Assembly: GCF_016808095.1 (NCBI RefSeq)
Contig: NC_068977.1
Coordinates: 30,467,364 to 30,531,363, forward strand
Length of the DNA stretch: 64,000 bases
Direction of reading: 5' to 3'
DNA from: Vigna angularis
Lineage: Eukaryota > Streptophyta > Magnoliopsida > Fabales > Fabaceae
Below the pieces are notes generated by a model, which saw only the letters and a program-made list of their open reading frames with translations, was not told the DNA's origin and ran no database searches. Below, one piece after another: positions 37,831 to 50,900 of the stretch (the stretch's first letter is position 1; the number at the start of each line of letters is the position of its first letter). A program made the translations under genes and the position numbers.

Positions 37831-40800
37831 TTATGTTTGCCTTTTGAAACTCAAATCAACATCTCCTCCATCAATCTGCAAACACAGAAACCGTATTTGT
37901 ACATTAACATAAGGATTTAGCCAGCCAAAGCAACAAAACTTGAGACTTACTGTTTTAGCAAGTTCTTTGGCTTTTTCATCATCGAAACCTAGAGAAGCCA
38001 AAATAATTTGTCCTGCTGATTCTTTCTGTGACCAAATTCCTAGAAGCATATGTGTCACGTTTATTTCTCCTCCTTCACCTACATTTTATATCATAATTTT
38101 AGTAAATACACAAGACAAAACGAAAAAAATTTGAGTAAGATCATTATGTAGCAAGATCAACATTGTACAAATGCAACATTACATGGTCATATTGCAAATA
38201 CATTAGACAAGCAAAACTGGACAAGGCTGAGGCACAAAGTTATAAAACCATTATGGTTAATCATGTTTTTAGTCCCTAAACAGTTTGCAACTTCATTTAA
38301 AATTAATTTTCATATTTCAGCATCTTTCTATCAAAAGAGGCACAGCTTTTTTCTACTTGACAATGCAAATGCACCAGTGGATTCATTTCATGCAACAAGT
38401 AACTAAAATGGAAATGTTTGGGAAAGGAAAATCCCAAATGGAACAATGAATCTAGCTTATGATCATTTGTAAAAACCATGCTTACCTGATTTCAGTTTCT
38501 CCTGAATAGCCCATTCAAGGGCTAACTGGGCTGGTTCAGTCAAAGGAGGATGTTCAGGGCTGAAATAATACAAGTCAGATTTGCCAAGTAGATTTAAAGT
38601 TTCTTCACGTACTTTGAAAAGTGTAATTCCATTGGCTCTTAAGAATTTAGCAGCTCTACTTGTTCCTGAAAGAAAAACAAAAAAAATGATTAAGATGGAC
38701 CGATACATTCATCAGGCCAATGCATCGGTGCCGAGGTTTAAAGTATCTGTAAAGTGTCAGCAATTAAGAATAAAAGAGTGTTTAATATACATATAAAGAG
38801 TACTCAGAAGTTCCAACTGTTGCTTATTGGTACAGCTAATAATCCCATGTTGTGAATTCTCGTTGTATTTATTTAGTATCCCATGCTAAATAAAACAACA
38901 TATCCCAAGGATCCACATTCTAATCCTTTTTTCTTTTGTAAAATAGCCTCATATATAAAATTCCACTAATATATATAACAATCATCTTTTTTTCTTATAG
39001 TCATTTTTTTTTTCTTTTTAGTCTTATATTCAACTATCATCATTTTTATTTTTACATTATTCCAAAAGTTAAACATAAATAAAATATATAATTTATGCGA
39101 TCTATTCCATGAAATCATATTCAGGATTTGATATTTAATCACCACTTTATTAAAAAACATGCAATCTTGGTAGAAGCAAATTTCACTCTTACTATTTGTA
39201 TATACATTTGGATAATATGTAATAATGATTTCTGTGAATTATATGTATGCATAAATATATACTATAAACGTATCTTAAAATATTGTATCTATCTTTTTTA
39301 AGATGAGACGAATAGTCATTTGACATGTATCCGATACTTGTATCATTTCCGTGCATCATAAGGGCATACAAAAGGCACAAGTGCAACATTTAAATTGATT
39401 AATTGCTGAAGAAGACAAAAGACCTTTAGGAATTCAAATGGCAGGATCTAGTGCCAAACTTATTTCAACTACGAGAAACGAAGTAGATTCTAGTGCCAAA
39501 CTTTAAATGGCATATTTGGTTTAGGTTTCACAGAATCTGAAGTTATAGTGACAGCCATGTACATAGTACCAATTTCCCTTCAATAATAATGAAACTATGA
39601 AACATGAATACAACCGCTCAAAACGAAGAGGGAGAAGCCACAAGTAAATGATCATCTTCAATGAAAACTTGAGTATGTCTAGAGATATATTAATGTTGAA
39701 CCCATAACTCATTTGGAAGGATAAAACAGAAAAAGAAATTATAATCCCCCATGACTATTCAAAAAGGATCATTTGCATCTTTACTGATATCCATGCAACA
39801 CAAGACATGCATGTCTGCGTAACTTTCTTCATAAGCACTAAAGAGAAAAAGAAATTAAGAAGTAAAGTAAATTCTATTGTAAATTAAATCAACTTATGCA
39901 CTAAACATTAATAAAAAAAGATCATTTAACTTCTCTTGTAAAGTTGAATACACCTTTACAAAAACAACTTAATTCATTTTACTATCTTATTTTTTATCTC
40001 CTATATAAGTGTGAAAAGGTTTAGGCTCAAATCCGCTTTTTATCTCCGTAGTTTCTTCTATGTGCAATCTTGGTCCTAATGAAAAACTAACATATAATCT
40101 GATTACCAAAAAAATGCTGAAGTGTTTCCAGTGATAACATATGCGAGAGCTTATGCTGATTTTTGTGATAACAAATCTTATTATTAAAGAAATAACATTG
40201 TTACACACACATGACAACTTACTAGCAGTGAACTAAACGTGCAATTAAAAGATTATGGTGACCAAAATTGCAGCTGTAGGAGCCAAAGTTTATATAAACA
40301 AAATTCATTCAAAGATAGAAGCACTAGTTTTCATGGCTATAACTGAAATTGAAAAACACAAATTGCAACAAACCTTCAACCAAAATCCCCATCAGAATAG
40401 CCTCGGTTCCCGTGTTGGGAAACTTTATCTTCCTCGCCTCCAATTCTGCCATTGCAAACGATTTTGTAGCCCTCGCCGACCACCTGAACCAAACACAACC
40501 CTCAAACACATAAACACACACAACGAACTACCACACTGGTAAACGTGAACAAAAGCAGCAACGACAACAAACTTACTTTGGGGTTTTCTCTGGCGCATCA
40601 GAAAGGGGTTTCCTGGGAAAACAAAAAAAAAGGTGGAAACATTGAGCAATCCGAGACGACCCAGAAGGAAATTCGAGAGGCCCATCACCGTGGGAAGGTT
40701 TCAGGGGCGTTGGAAGAGAGAAAAACTTACGGGGAGGGGAGGCTAAACGACACCGTTGCTGACGTGGCACGACAGTTGGTGTTGGGGAGGGAACACGATG

Positions 40801-40939
40801 ATGAGGTGGCGCGTTGGAGGGTGATCCTGGTGCCGAAGAGAGAGGTGGGAGGAAGAGTGCAGTGGTTGGTGTTGGAATGAGGTGTGGAGTGAGAGAAGAG
40901 TTTGGTTAAGGATGGAGAAAGTGTGGGGATGGAAGCCAT
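37831..40939 (-). CDS. CLPT1: Plastid Clp protease accessory subunit CLPT1
   Basis: CLPT proteins are plant-specific relatives of the ClpC N-terminal domain that bind the ClpP/R core in the chloroplast stroma and help assemble or stabilise it; they have no ATPase domain. Six exons with GT-AG borders give 235 aa (Arabidopsis CLPT1 is about 238): 40731-40939, 40577-40612, 40374-40483, 38486-38665, 37951-38078, 37831-37875. The start was set at MASIPTLSPSLTKLF (ATG at 40939), since a Ser/Thr-rich transit peptide of about 60-70 residues follows; an in-frame upstream ATG at 41014 would add 25 residues and is less like the family. The mature part has KWSARATKSFAMAELEARK, GTEAILMGILVEGTS, LFKVREETLNLLGKSDLYYF, SPEHPPLTEPAQLALEWAI, HMLLGIWSQKESAGQ and the tail DGGDVDLSFKRQT. 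The gene appears intact. Confidence 0.95.
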
Positions 40940-41721
40940 TTGAAAGAGATGAAGGGAGAAAGAAGAAAGAGAGAATGAGGTTTTGAGAAGAGTGGGTAAA
41001 ATTACTTTGTTCACTCTGGTGAAATTGTTGGAAGAGAAAGATCTATCAAATTTGTTTGTGCTATTTTGAAAAACAATATCCTAAGTTTACACTGATTTGT
41101 TTATAGTTCTTAAATGGGTTAACAAAACACTAACAATTTTAAGTTTCATACACAATTTATGAGATTATAACTGCTTTGCTTGTAAGTTAATAACCATAAA
41201 AAAATATGAAATTTATTTATGTTATTATTTTATAAAACGCTTTTCAAGAATACCAAACTTAAAATAACTAAATTAGAATTTGTTATTAGAATTATGAAAA
41301 TCGTTAAAATTACTTTCACATCGAACTCACGTGGGTTAATAAAATTATATTTAAAATAATTAAATTTAGTTTATTTTGTTTGAAGTATTTTCGAATATTT
41401 TATTAAAGTTAATATGATTGAAGATTTAAATGATAATATTAAGTATTTTAGTTTTTGGGATGCTCTCACAAATAATCAAATTTCTATCATATGTATGAAG
41501 AATGAAGATGTCTCTGATAATTATGATGTAGAATATGATATTTGTAAATGTATGCTTGATAGTACATGATAAAATTAGACACCTCAAATTCACATTTCAC
41601 TTTCTTTATTATTGTTTCTTATTTTTGAGAAAATAATTTTCTTTTAACTTCTTGGCATTTTCATGATTTTAATCAATCCAATATATGCTTGAGAGTACAA
41701 AATGACGCTGAAACAATTTAA
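40940..41721. other. CLPT1 5' leader, promoter and intergenic DNA
   Basis: The first about 110 bp upstream of the CLPT1 ATG are purine-rich on the plus strand (pyrimidine-rich leader on the gene strand). Beyond that the sequence is AT-rich with no gene seen. Confidence 0.5.
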
Positions 41722-42667
41722 ATTCACATTCTACGTTAGGGTGTTGCTCTCTCCACCATCACCCCTTACTCGCTCTATTTTCCCAATTTATCTTATTTCC
41801 AAAACTATCCTTTTGTTTTAATTTTTTTACTTTTTACTTTTTTGGGATTTTTTAAAATATTTCAAAACCCTAACTTATCTCTCACTTTCACTCCCTGCAT
41901 CCCACCACCACACCACATCTTTCACTCTTCTTCTCTTTCCATCTCCGTTCAAGGTTTTATTCTTCATTATCTTTCTTTTTCTTTCAACTTTCTCTTCCCC
42001 ACTTCCCTTTCCCTTTGCTTCCTTCCATTGTTGGTGTTGATTCATGGTGTGGAGAAGCGTAGATCTAGCGGTGAATCTGGTTTTTCATCTCCATCCCAGG
42101 TAAGTTTAGATCTGTTTATCATGTGTTGGTGTTGTGCTTGGTTGTCTCTCAGAACCGCGAAGGCCAAAACGGATGTGAGATATCCGTTTGGCCTTAAACG
42201 GATGTCAACATCTGTTTCACCTTAAACGAATGTTGACATTCGCTGAAGGATGACATCCGTTTTTAAATCTTTATTTTTAGGGTTTATTTGATTACACACC
42301 TGGACGAAACACCACTGCAACCTTCAAGTACCGACACACCACCAAGACCGACTCTTGGCATTGGATCGATTCCTTCCACTACCACTAACCTTTGCAACCT
42401 CCCACGCACACCACGTAATAAAATTCTACTGCAGTCTCGCATAGCACAGTGAATGAGAAGAAGAAGTTCAACTTTAAAGAGAAAGAAGAGATTGTGTGTT
42501 TGCCACTGCATCTAGGGTACCAAGTATATGCCACTGAAATGGGTTAGGAGTGAGGAAAAATTCAAAAGTATTAACCCTAAAAATAAAATTTTAGTGAAAG
42601 ACAAAACAATAATGAGAAAGTAGACGGAGTAAGGAGTGGTGGTGTAGGTAGCAACACCATTCACATT
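41722..42667. mobile_element. Mutator-like non-autonomous element with 9-bp ATTCACATT flanks
   Basis: ATTCACATT occurs at 41722-41730 and 42659-42667, the 9-bp duplication size of Mutator elements. The right end, inverted, reads GGTGTTGCTACCTACACCACC; the left has GGTGTTGCTCTCTCCACCATC from 41740. Inverted similarity continues for about 50 bp (CCTTACTC..CTATTTTC / CCTTACTCCGTCTACTTTC). Nine bases (CTACGTTAG, 41731-41739) separate the left repeat from the terminal inverted repeat, so the left edge is uncertain. The interior has a pyrimidine-rich leader-like part with a consensus-like donor (CCCAGGTAAGT near 42096) and a cluster of short palindromes, but no recognisable gene. Confidence 0.7.
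42162..42262. repeat. Four consecutive short palindromes inside the Mutator-like element
   Basis: GGCCAAAACGGAT-GTGAGAT-ATCCGTTTGGCC (42162-42193) is a near-perfect hairpin. It is followed by AACGGATGTCAACATCTGTT, AACGAATGTTGACATTCGCT and GGATGACATCCGT. All are variants of ACGGATGT facing its complement. Confidence 0.75.
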
Positions 42668-43511
42668 ATGGTAGTTTCTTTCAATCAACATAATCAATTA
42701 TGGATAAAAATATCAACATGGACATTAATATTTTTTTTAGTGTCGTAGTTCAGTTTTTAATTTACCTGCGTAACATGATTTTTTCAGAAGTTGAAAATCG
42801 ATTACCGGCAAGCTAAATTCTGACTTGTTTTTTCAGTGATTCTTGTCCATAGTAATTTTTGGTGGATTACATCAATTATAATGCGATAAACACATGGGAT
42901 AGGTTACATTATAATCAAATCACATGTTTTGAGGATTAGATTCTTAAGTACAAAGGATAGAGCCTCCTTATAAACTACACATTTTGACTTTGAAGTAAAT
43001 TCTCAATTTAATAACTAGTATTAAAATTAAAGTCACCCGTTTAATTTAAAAAAAAAAACAATTGATACATGGGATTATTAAGATACGCCATTTATCTTAC
43101 AACAAAATTTAGGTAAGTTAATTCATGAACCATGACATTTGAATAACTATACCCTTATATATAAATAAGCATGATAATTAAATTATTATATTAAATTATG
43201 TAAAACATGTTATTATAACTAGAAATGGTAAAATTATGGATGACTACATTGAGACAAGCACGAACATACTTTTTTTTTTATTTTTCAAAGAAAAATGTTT
43301 TTTTGTCAATTTTTTTACAATAATTTACATGGTAGCTCGTGTTTGGTCTATTTTAAATATACGGACCAATAAAATAGTGACACATAGTCTATTGTCAAAA
43401 AGTTGTTAAAATATTATAGTCTTTTTTCAAAACATTATTTTATTTCTTTCTCGCACATTCTTTGATTCCTTTTTTATATAGCTTTTTGTCTCTTCCTTTT
43501 TCTTCTCTTTG
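42668..43511. other. Intergenic, no gene
   Basis: AT-rich sequence between the two Mutator-like elements; nothing recognised. Confidence 0.5.
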
Positions 43512-44734
43512 TTTTTTCATGATTTAATACATCATTTGATCCCTACTTTTGGGGGTTTGGTTCAAAATGGTCCTACTTTTTTAAAAAGTTCAGTAAGGTC
43601 CCATATTTTGTTTAAAAATGTTCAATTCGGTCCTTTTCGTGGACGCCGTTAACAACATAACGGTGCTGATGCCATTGTGGTCAAATCTAAGTGAGGTGTT
43701 ATGTTGGAGGATTACGTGGCATTGTGAAGTGAAGTGTGGGTTCTTTTATTAAAATCAAAGAAAATTCCAATCTAAAACCCTAACGTTTTAAGAATCCTAA
43801 AGTGGAAATTAGAATCAGAAACCCTAAATTGGGGAAAAATCCCCAATCTTTTTATGCATTTTTGCCTTCCTTCCTTCTTCACCAAGAGTGCGTCGTACAT
43901 CGAACATGGTTAATCCTTTCACAGTTTTAACCCAATGATCCATGGGTTTTTCCTCTCTCTATCGTGGGTTTCATAAAACCCCAATCTTGATCCCTTTTCT
44001 GGTGTGCCGCCATGTTTTCTATTGTGGAGCTCTCACAAGCAGTGGTTATCATTGGAAACATAATGATTTTTGGTTGCGTTCGAAGTGATGGTGGTTTTGA
44101 TTCTGGTTTTCTTACAGGTCTGGCGAGGCACTCTATTTCTTCTTTTCCCTAACAGAAGCTCCCTTATACATTCATAGCGGAGCTCTGTTTCAGGCAGTGA
44201 TGTTCCCTTGTTAGTGGTCTACGATGGAGTCGTGGTAGCTGTCTTTGAAAAGCACTTGCGACGGTGACACCTTCGTAATGAAGGGTCGTTCTTTCAACAA
44301 CAACCACTCCGGACAACTTCGGGGTGATTTACGATAGAGTCGCGATAGTGAAGCTCGTGAGCGACAACGACTCAAACACATCTTTCTTCTCAAGATTTGG
44401 TGGATTTGCACCGGTGGGGTTGCTTGCAACAAAGTGATGGAGATCCTGATGAACAAATATGGTTTTGGGTATAGATTGGAATTTTCTTTGATTTTAATAA
44501 AAGAACCCACACTTCACTTCACAGTGCCACGTAATCATCCAACATAACACCTCACTCAGATTTGGCCACAGTGGCATCAGTACCGTTATGTTTTTAACGG
44601 CGTCCACGAAAAGGACCGAATTGAACATTTTAAAACAAAATATGGGACCTTACTGAACTTTTTCATAAGGTAGAACCATTTTGAACCAAACCCCCAAAAA
44701 TAGGGACCAAATGATGTATTAAACCTTTTTTCAT
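43512..44734. mobile_element. Mutator-like foldback element with 260-bp inverted ends and 9-bp duplication
   Basis: TTTTTTCAT at 43512-43520 and 44726-44734 flanks an element of 1205 bp (43521-44725). The ends are GATTTAATACATCATTTG and, inverted, GGTTTAATACATCATTTG. The inverted repeats run to about 43780 and 44461, with long matching blocks such as TTCAGTAAGGTCCCATATTT, GGTCCTTTTCGTGGACGCCG and ACTTCACTTCACA (inverted). The 680-bp middle has short frames only; no transposase was recognised, so the element is non-autonomous. This copy is well preserved. Confidence 0.9.
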
Positions 44735-45850
44735 TTATGTCTTATCTTCATCTATTTCTTTATAAACATTTTTGAGTGATCAATTTCTTCTTTTTAATTA
44801 AGTTTAATTTTTTTGAACAATGTTTTTTTTATGTAATAAATTTTTCCATCGTATACTACTAAACAATATATTTATATTTTTTAAATAGATCAAAGGTGAT
44901 TAATTTATATTATAAAAATTGTGATAAATAATAGAATAATTTATTATTTTTTCAAGAGAAAAACTTGTAATAAAGATAAAAATATACAACTACATGAGAA
45001 AATTCAAAAAATCCAAAACTTGAAGAAAATAATAATAAAAAACTCTAAAATCCATAGAGTTATATATAATGAGTTTGAAATCATAAATAATCTTATCAAA
45101 ATTTGATTAAAAAAACTAAATTCATACATTTCTAAAAATAACAAACTAAATAAATAAATTTAAATTTTTATTGAAAAATAAATAACTAAATACATATTTA
45201 ACTCTATATATAATAACTCTTTAAAGATCGCTTTATACATTTCAAAGTTATAAGTAAGTTAGTATGATATTAGACTTTTTAAAGTCAGTTTTAAACTGAT
45301 TAATGATAGTAGATAAATTAAAACAAGTGTCTATAAATTCTAAGATATTATAAAAAACAATTATCTTACACTATGGACCAATCGGTAAGTAACACATCGT
45401 TAGAACGTTCGGCTTAACGTTAACCGAATGATCCATACGATATAATCTACTCTCACGAATAAAGAGGTAAAAACATAATTAAGAAATATTGGACCATGAT
45501 TAGATTGCAATTGGGCCTATACTAATCAAAAGCCCACATAGAAACCTATACATACAAAAGTAAGATAAATAGATATATGATTGCATTTATTACGTATTTA
45601 AGACTGAATAGTAATAAACGTAGGGTAACTTAAAACTAATTTGAGCATGAGAGTATTTTTATTAGTATCCACCGCTCGGATTTAAATCATACCGGATCGA
45701 GAATAGAAAGTTTGAGAGATATTTAGAAGACTCGAAGAAACCCTTGTGTTAAATAATCAAGATAAATCGTGGAAGTGTGTATCTCCACCCTAACATACTG
45801 AAACATTTTAACATAATGAAACAATTATATATTTAAAAAAATTAAAAATA

Positions 45851-45881
<31 letters not shown>

Positions 45882-46600
45882 TAATAGATCTAGAAAAGAT
45901 AAAAGATATTATTCAATTTGTATCTTCATTATAAATAGAAATGTAGTTCACAAATTTTAACAATAAATTCTCTAACCTAAAAGTGACATCCATTTTTAAC
46001 TAGAATACTAATAAAAAAACAAATGTACATGAATGTGAATAATATATACGATTATTAAATTTATCTTTTGGTAACAAACTATTAATATTAGTTAAATTAA
46101 TCACAATTCGATGAATTACTTGAACATTGAGTTAAATCTCTGAACTATTATTTACAATTGAGTTTTATAACTTGTTTTTATGTTTTAATTGAGGATTATC
46201 TTTGCATTAGGAATTTCCACACATGCCAAATTCAGTATTTTTACTCTTAGTGCCTCTTTAATCAAACCCACGTATCTGACTCAATTAATTTTTGATCATA
46301 TTAAAAATAAATAAAACAGTTAAGTAGAAGAAAAAAATAAATAGTTAAAGAATAAAAAAGAAATAGTTTATTCATAAAAGAAAAATACACTTTAATATAC
46401 CTAACTTTTCTATATTTATATAACATTATTTCTTTTTCACTTTTTATTTTCTTCTAAATATAAAAATTCACCTTTTTTATAACTTTTTTATAACTATTTT
46501 ATCATTGTATCATGTCTAAAATAAATACAAATGTATGTTACTTATCGTTATTTATCATAAAAATAATAATTTATTTATATACAGAAAATAATAATAAAAA
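44735..46600. other. Intergenic, with possible LTR-derived remnant at 45380-45790
   Basis: Mostly very AT-rich. The stretch at about 45380-45790 (GAACGTTCGGCTTAACG, TGAGCATGAGAGTA, CACCGCTCGGATTTAAA) is less AT-rich and has the flavour of legume LTR sequence, but I could not pair it. A (TA)n run lies at about 45850-45877. No gene seen. Confidence 0.35.
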
Positions 46601-46627
46601 ACAAAATCAAAACCACTGTAACCGCTC

Positions 46628-46638
46628 TTCAACGGTTT
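46628..46638 (+). promoter_or_regulatory. Possible MSA element (mitotic MYB3R site), copy 1
   Basis: TTCAACGGTTT contains the core AACGG of the M-phase-specific activator (consensus YCYAACGGYYA) with two outer mismatches. It sits upstream of the MAP65 gene, near its probable transcription start. Confidence 0.45.
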
Positions 46639-46645
46639 TCCTTCC

Positions 46646-46656
46646 TCAAACGGCTA
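46646..46656 (+). promoter_or_regulatory. Possible MSA element (mitotic MYB3R site), copy 2
   Basis: TCAAACGGCTA fits the consensus YCYAACGGYYA at ten of eleven positions. Two copies 18 bp apart upstream of a cytokinesis gene fit the known G2/M control of MAP65-3 type genes by three-repeat MYB factors; that link here is inference. Confidence 0.55.
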
Positions 46657-46679
46657 CATTCTCTCTCTTTTCTCTCTTC

Positions 46680-46832
46680 CTATTTTTTCATTTCTCACCC
46701 CATTTCGAAATTTCACAAAAGCTGCATTTTTCTGGGAAACCCTTTTTCATTTTATCGGGAAAACCGATCCCCCTTTCTTGCCAGGGGGGGTTTCTAGACC
46801 AAAGGCAATTCACCAATCCCTTTCAATCACAG
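46680..46832 (+). other. Probable non-coding first exon of the MAP65 gene
   Basis: A pyrimidine-rich leader is followed by a donor AG|GTGAAG after 46832. The next acceptor-like site GTCGGTAG ends at 47926, only 16 bp before the MAP65 start codon at 47943, so a 5' UTR intron of about 1.1 kb is likely. The left border is a guess. Transcript data would be needed to fix it. Confidence 0.45.
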
Positions 46833-47942
46833 GTGAAGATTAAGATCCTTTACTATAATATTAGTAAAGCTCTCATTTTTGCTTTTCTGGGATCCCTCAA
46901 AATCATATTCTGTTCGTGAGGAAGGTGTAACGATAAAGTTTCTAATCTGGGTTTCACCAATCAAGAAAAAAAAAACATCAACCTAAATTTAGTATCTTAC
47001 TTTGAAGTTCTGTGTCCTTCACATCCTAGGTTATTGACACCACAGCTTTCCTGTTTAATCTGTTTAGCGTATGTGCTATGACATTCTTTTCTGGACAATT
47101 GTGCATTTGGTTACAATATTTTCGCTAATAAATAATGTTAGTAGCAGAAAGCTACGTGCCTGCTTTGAAACATTTTATGCTCAGTTTTGATTGAATCTCT
47201 GGGGTTCAATCAATCGTGTTTGATTATATTTTTTTTTTCTCTGGGGATGTTGGATTTATTAAAATGATGTTACATATTATAGGTCCAACACTTGAGTTAC
47301 ATGGTAAAATGATGGAATGGAACCATACCGTCAATAATTAATTTTTCAGCAACAAACGTATTCGGATGCACTGGCAGTAATGTGGCACTTTTAATTTATC
47401 TATTATTGTGGTTTGTTCCAAGCCTTGGAGGCCTAATTCTAAGATAATGGTGTGGGTTTTATGTTTAAGAGGGATAATTGTTTAGTAAAGAGACAGTAGA
47501 TGAATTAAGTATGGGAATTTGATATTTAGCAACTCGTGCATTGTGTCATTGTTTCACTGATTTACCATATAGTTGAGCCTTGACCAGATGGGCCCCCAAT
47601 GGCTAACCTTTATTCATTGGCGGTAGGCTTTTTTGACATAAACTAAAATCTTTAATGTTTCTTGTAGCAACAATAGTGTTTTTTTTTTCCAGTGAGAATC
47701 TCACCACAATATGAGCATGCTGTCATTTAAAGTGACAATTCTATATTGAAACTTGATCTTAGATCGTGACTTGTTTTGAAAGATTGACCATGGATTTTAA
47801 GTCTGTTACAAGTATTCTTAATTTCTACTTTCATGACACATGAATTTGGAATGATTGTTTCTCAAGTTTATGTTCTTTTGGCCTTTTGGGGAACAATGGT
47901 TTTTACAGTTTTTTTGCTGTCGGTAGATACAAGTGATCCAAA

Positions 47943-50900
47943 ATGGATAGACATCAAAAGGGTCTTCTTTTACAATCCAATACAACATGTGAATCTCTTC
48001 TTAACGAACTTCAGGTATACATTAAATTTTGCTGCAACTTATAATGTTCCCTCTGCCCCACTGGCCAAATAAATTAATGTGTGGAAAACTGAAGAACTCC
48101 TATTGTTTGTCTTGGCTAATTTCTCACAATAGATAATATGGAATGAAGTCGGGGAGTCTGAGACTGAAAAAGATAGAATGTTGTATGAGCTTGAAGAAGA
48201 GTGTGTAGAAGTATATAGAAGAAAGGTAGATAAAGCTAATCGGTCTAGAGCTCAACTAAGGCAGGAGATTGCTGATTCCGAGGCAGAGCTTGCATGTATC
48301 TGCTCAACAATGGGAGAGCGACCTGTGCATTTTAGACAGGTTGGATTTTATGAATCACCAATTTTTTTAATTTTATTTTAGGGCTTGTATGTGTATTGGT
48401 TAAATAAAGTGGAGAGAAGAACTTAGGGAAAATGAAACTGCATGTAGTGTTGAATTTTTTTGGAAGTGATTGCATAAGATGTATTAATGAAGTTTGTTGG
48501 TTACCAATAAAAGCTCTTGTACAAATTTATATCTAAATTGTTGTCAATGAGTAACTATTTGCCAAAGGTAGCTGTTTAGTTGAGAGGGGTCCTAGGATTC
48601 TCGTTAAAATTAACGTACCTTGTAGTTTTCTTAGTAGTTCCAACTTCCAAGCCCAGGTAAAGCAGGAAGAATTTCTTTTGGGTCCTTAGTAGCCTACGTA
48701 AGACTTGTCAATATACCTGACATGAATCACTCATGACAATTTGTTTTTGTATAGTTTTCTTGGATGTTATATTCATGACCTTAACAGTTAAGGTTATTTC
48801 GTTATCCAGTTGATCTACTAAGAAGAAGATTGGTTCGTTCTTGTCTTTCATATTTTTCTAGTTTGACAAAAATGCTGGAAGCTTAAAGGAAAAGCTGGCA
48901 AGAGTTCACCCAGAGCTGGAGGAAATGCGGAAAAGGAAGTTTGAGCGTAGAAATCAATTTATAGAAGTTCAAGAACAGATTCAAAGTATCTCAAATGAGA
49001 TTTGTAGTACAGGAGAATATATTACTGCTGTTGTAGATGAAACTGATTTGTCATTGAGAAAGCTTGAAGAATTACACAGAGAGCTCCTTGCACTTCAGAA
49101 AGAGAAGGTCAATAATATACTTATAGTTTATCTCTATCTGGGTTCTATTTGTGTGTGTGTGTGTGTGTGTGAAGATAGACCAATTTGAACAATCACATAT
49201 TGTTCTTTGTTATTTTTCGTGCAGAGTGAGCGCCTCAAGAAGGTTCAAGACCAAATATGTACCTTGAATTCTCTCTGTTCAGTGCTTGGTTTGGACTTCA
49301 AGCAGACAGTCACTGGAGTCCATCCTAGCTTAGGAATTTCAGAAGGTCCTAGGAGTGTCAATAGTGAAACCATAAATCAATTGGCTATTGCCATACAAGA
49401 ATTGCGAAAAGTTAAACTGCAGAGAATGCAAAGGGTAAAAACTGGCAGTTTGTAGATCTAATTTTGATATGAAACATTACTTTGTGTTTATAATTTGATG
49501 TTATTTTCTCTGGTTGATAATTAACTTGATTATTGTCTGGCAGCTTCAAGATCTAGCTTCAACAATGTTGGAGCTCTGGAATTTGATGGATACGCCTGTT
49601 GAAGAGCAACAGATGTTTCAGAATGTTACTTGTAATATCGCTGCTTCAGAAGATGAAGTAACTGAACCAAACAGCTTGTCTGAGAACTTCATCAACTATG
49701 TGAGTTATAGTTACTGGAGAAATAAGGACTGGTTTTCTTGATCTGTGCGGTTCAGATTTCCTGTAGAAGTAATATTTTCATGCAGGTCGAGGCAGAAGTA
49801 TCCAGGTTGGAAGAGTTAAAATCAAGCAAAATGAAAGAGCTTGTTTTGAGGAAAAGAGCAGAGCTAGAGGAGATTTGTCATAAGACTCATTTGATTCCAA
49901 AAATTGATAGTGCAGTGGAACAAGCTGTTGAAGCGATAGAATCTGGTAAGTTCCGTATGAGAAACATCTGAATGAGCGCAATTGTTTCCTCAGCAAACTA
50001 AAGTCTGCATCTTCCTTTCTTTATCAGGAGTGGTAGACCCAGCTTGTGTGCTTGAACAGCTTGAACTTCAGATTGCCTCTGCAAAAGAGGAAGCTTTTGT
50101 CAGAAAAGAAATACTTGAAAAATTTGAGAAATGGTTAGCAGCACGTGAAGAAGAATCTTGGCTTGAGGAGTACAACATGGTTTGTTTTTTTTACTTTCAC
50201 CATCTCTGTTGGTATTAACATTGAGTGGTAATTTGGACTGTTGGATGGATAATAGTTCGATGTTCATAAAAAGAAAGTTTTTCATCTTTTTTTTTCAATG
50301 ACTTTTTTTAAAAATTACTTTTTCTTTTTGGAATGTTTAGGTTTAAGGTTTTCAAAAGATTTCTGATTATTTTGTGAGTAGCTTGTGAAAAAAGCTATGA
50401 TTATAACTATCTTTCAAATAAAAGAACTTTTTATAATTGCAATAAAAAAAAACTTCATATAAGATCTCTAAAAATAGATTACCTGTTTATGCATCCTGAA
50501 ACATCCCTTTCTATAAAAAGCACAAATAAATGGCTCCTAAATGGTGTACACGGATTCCCCTTCCCATATCTATCACACTTAACAATTTGTTAATTTTATT
50601 GTCATCTTGTTTCTTCCAGGATGAAAATCGATACAATGCTGGGAAAGGTTCTCATCTTACTCTCAAGCGAGCGGAGAAAGCCCGTGCCTTGGTCAGCAAA
50701 CTACCAGGTATTAGATCTTGATTGCTTCTTTGTCAGCCATTTTGCTTTGCTATTGGACCTTTGACCATCTTAAGGATACTGAATAGAAACACAACTTTAC
50801 TTTTCCATGCCTTGATGTTTGTTTTATGCATAATGTCTTTTTCATTTCCTTTTGTTTGCATGCAGCAATGGTAGAGGCTTTAACTTCAAAAACTGTAGCA

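Noticed and set aside
40545..40880. 111-codon plus-strand open frame over CLPT1 exons 1-2
   Set aside because: Antisense shadow of the GC-richer transit-peptide exon; no family resemblance.
47833..48072. 79-codon frame with hydrophobic start over MAP65 exon 1
   Set aside because: It overlaps the true first coding exon in another frame and runs through the splice donor at 48015.
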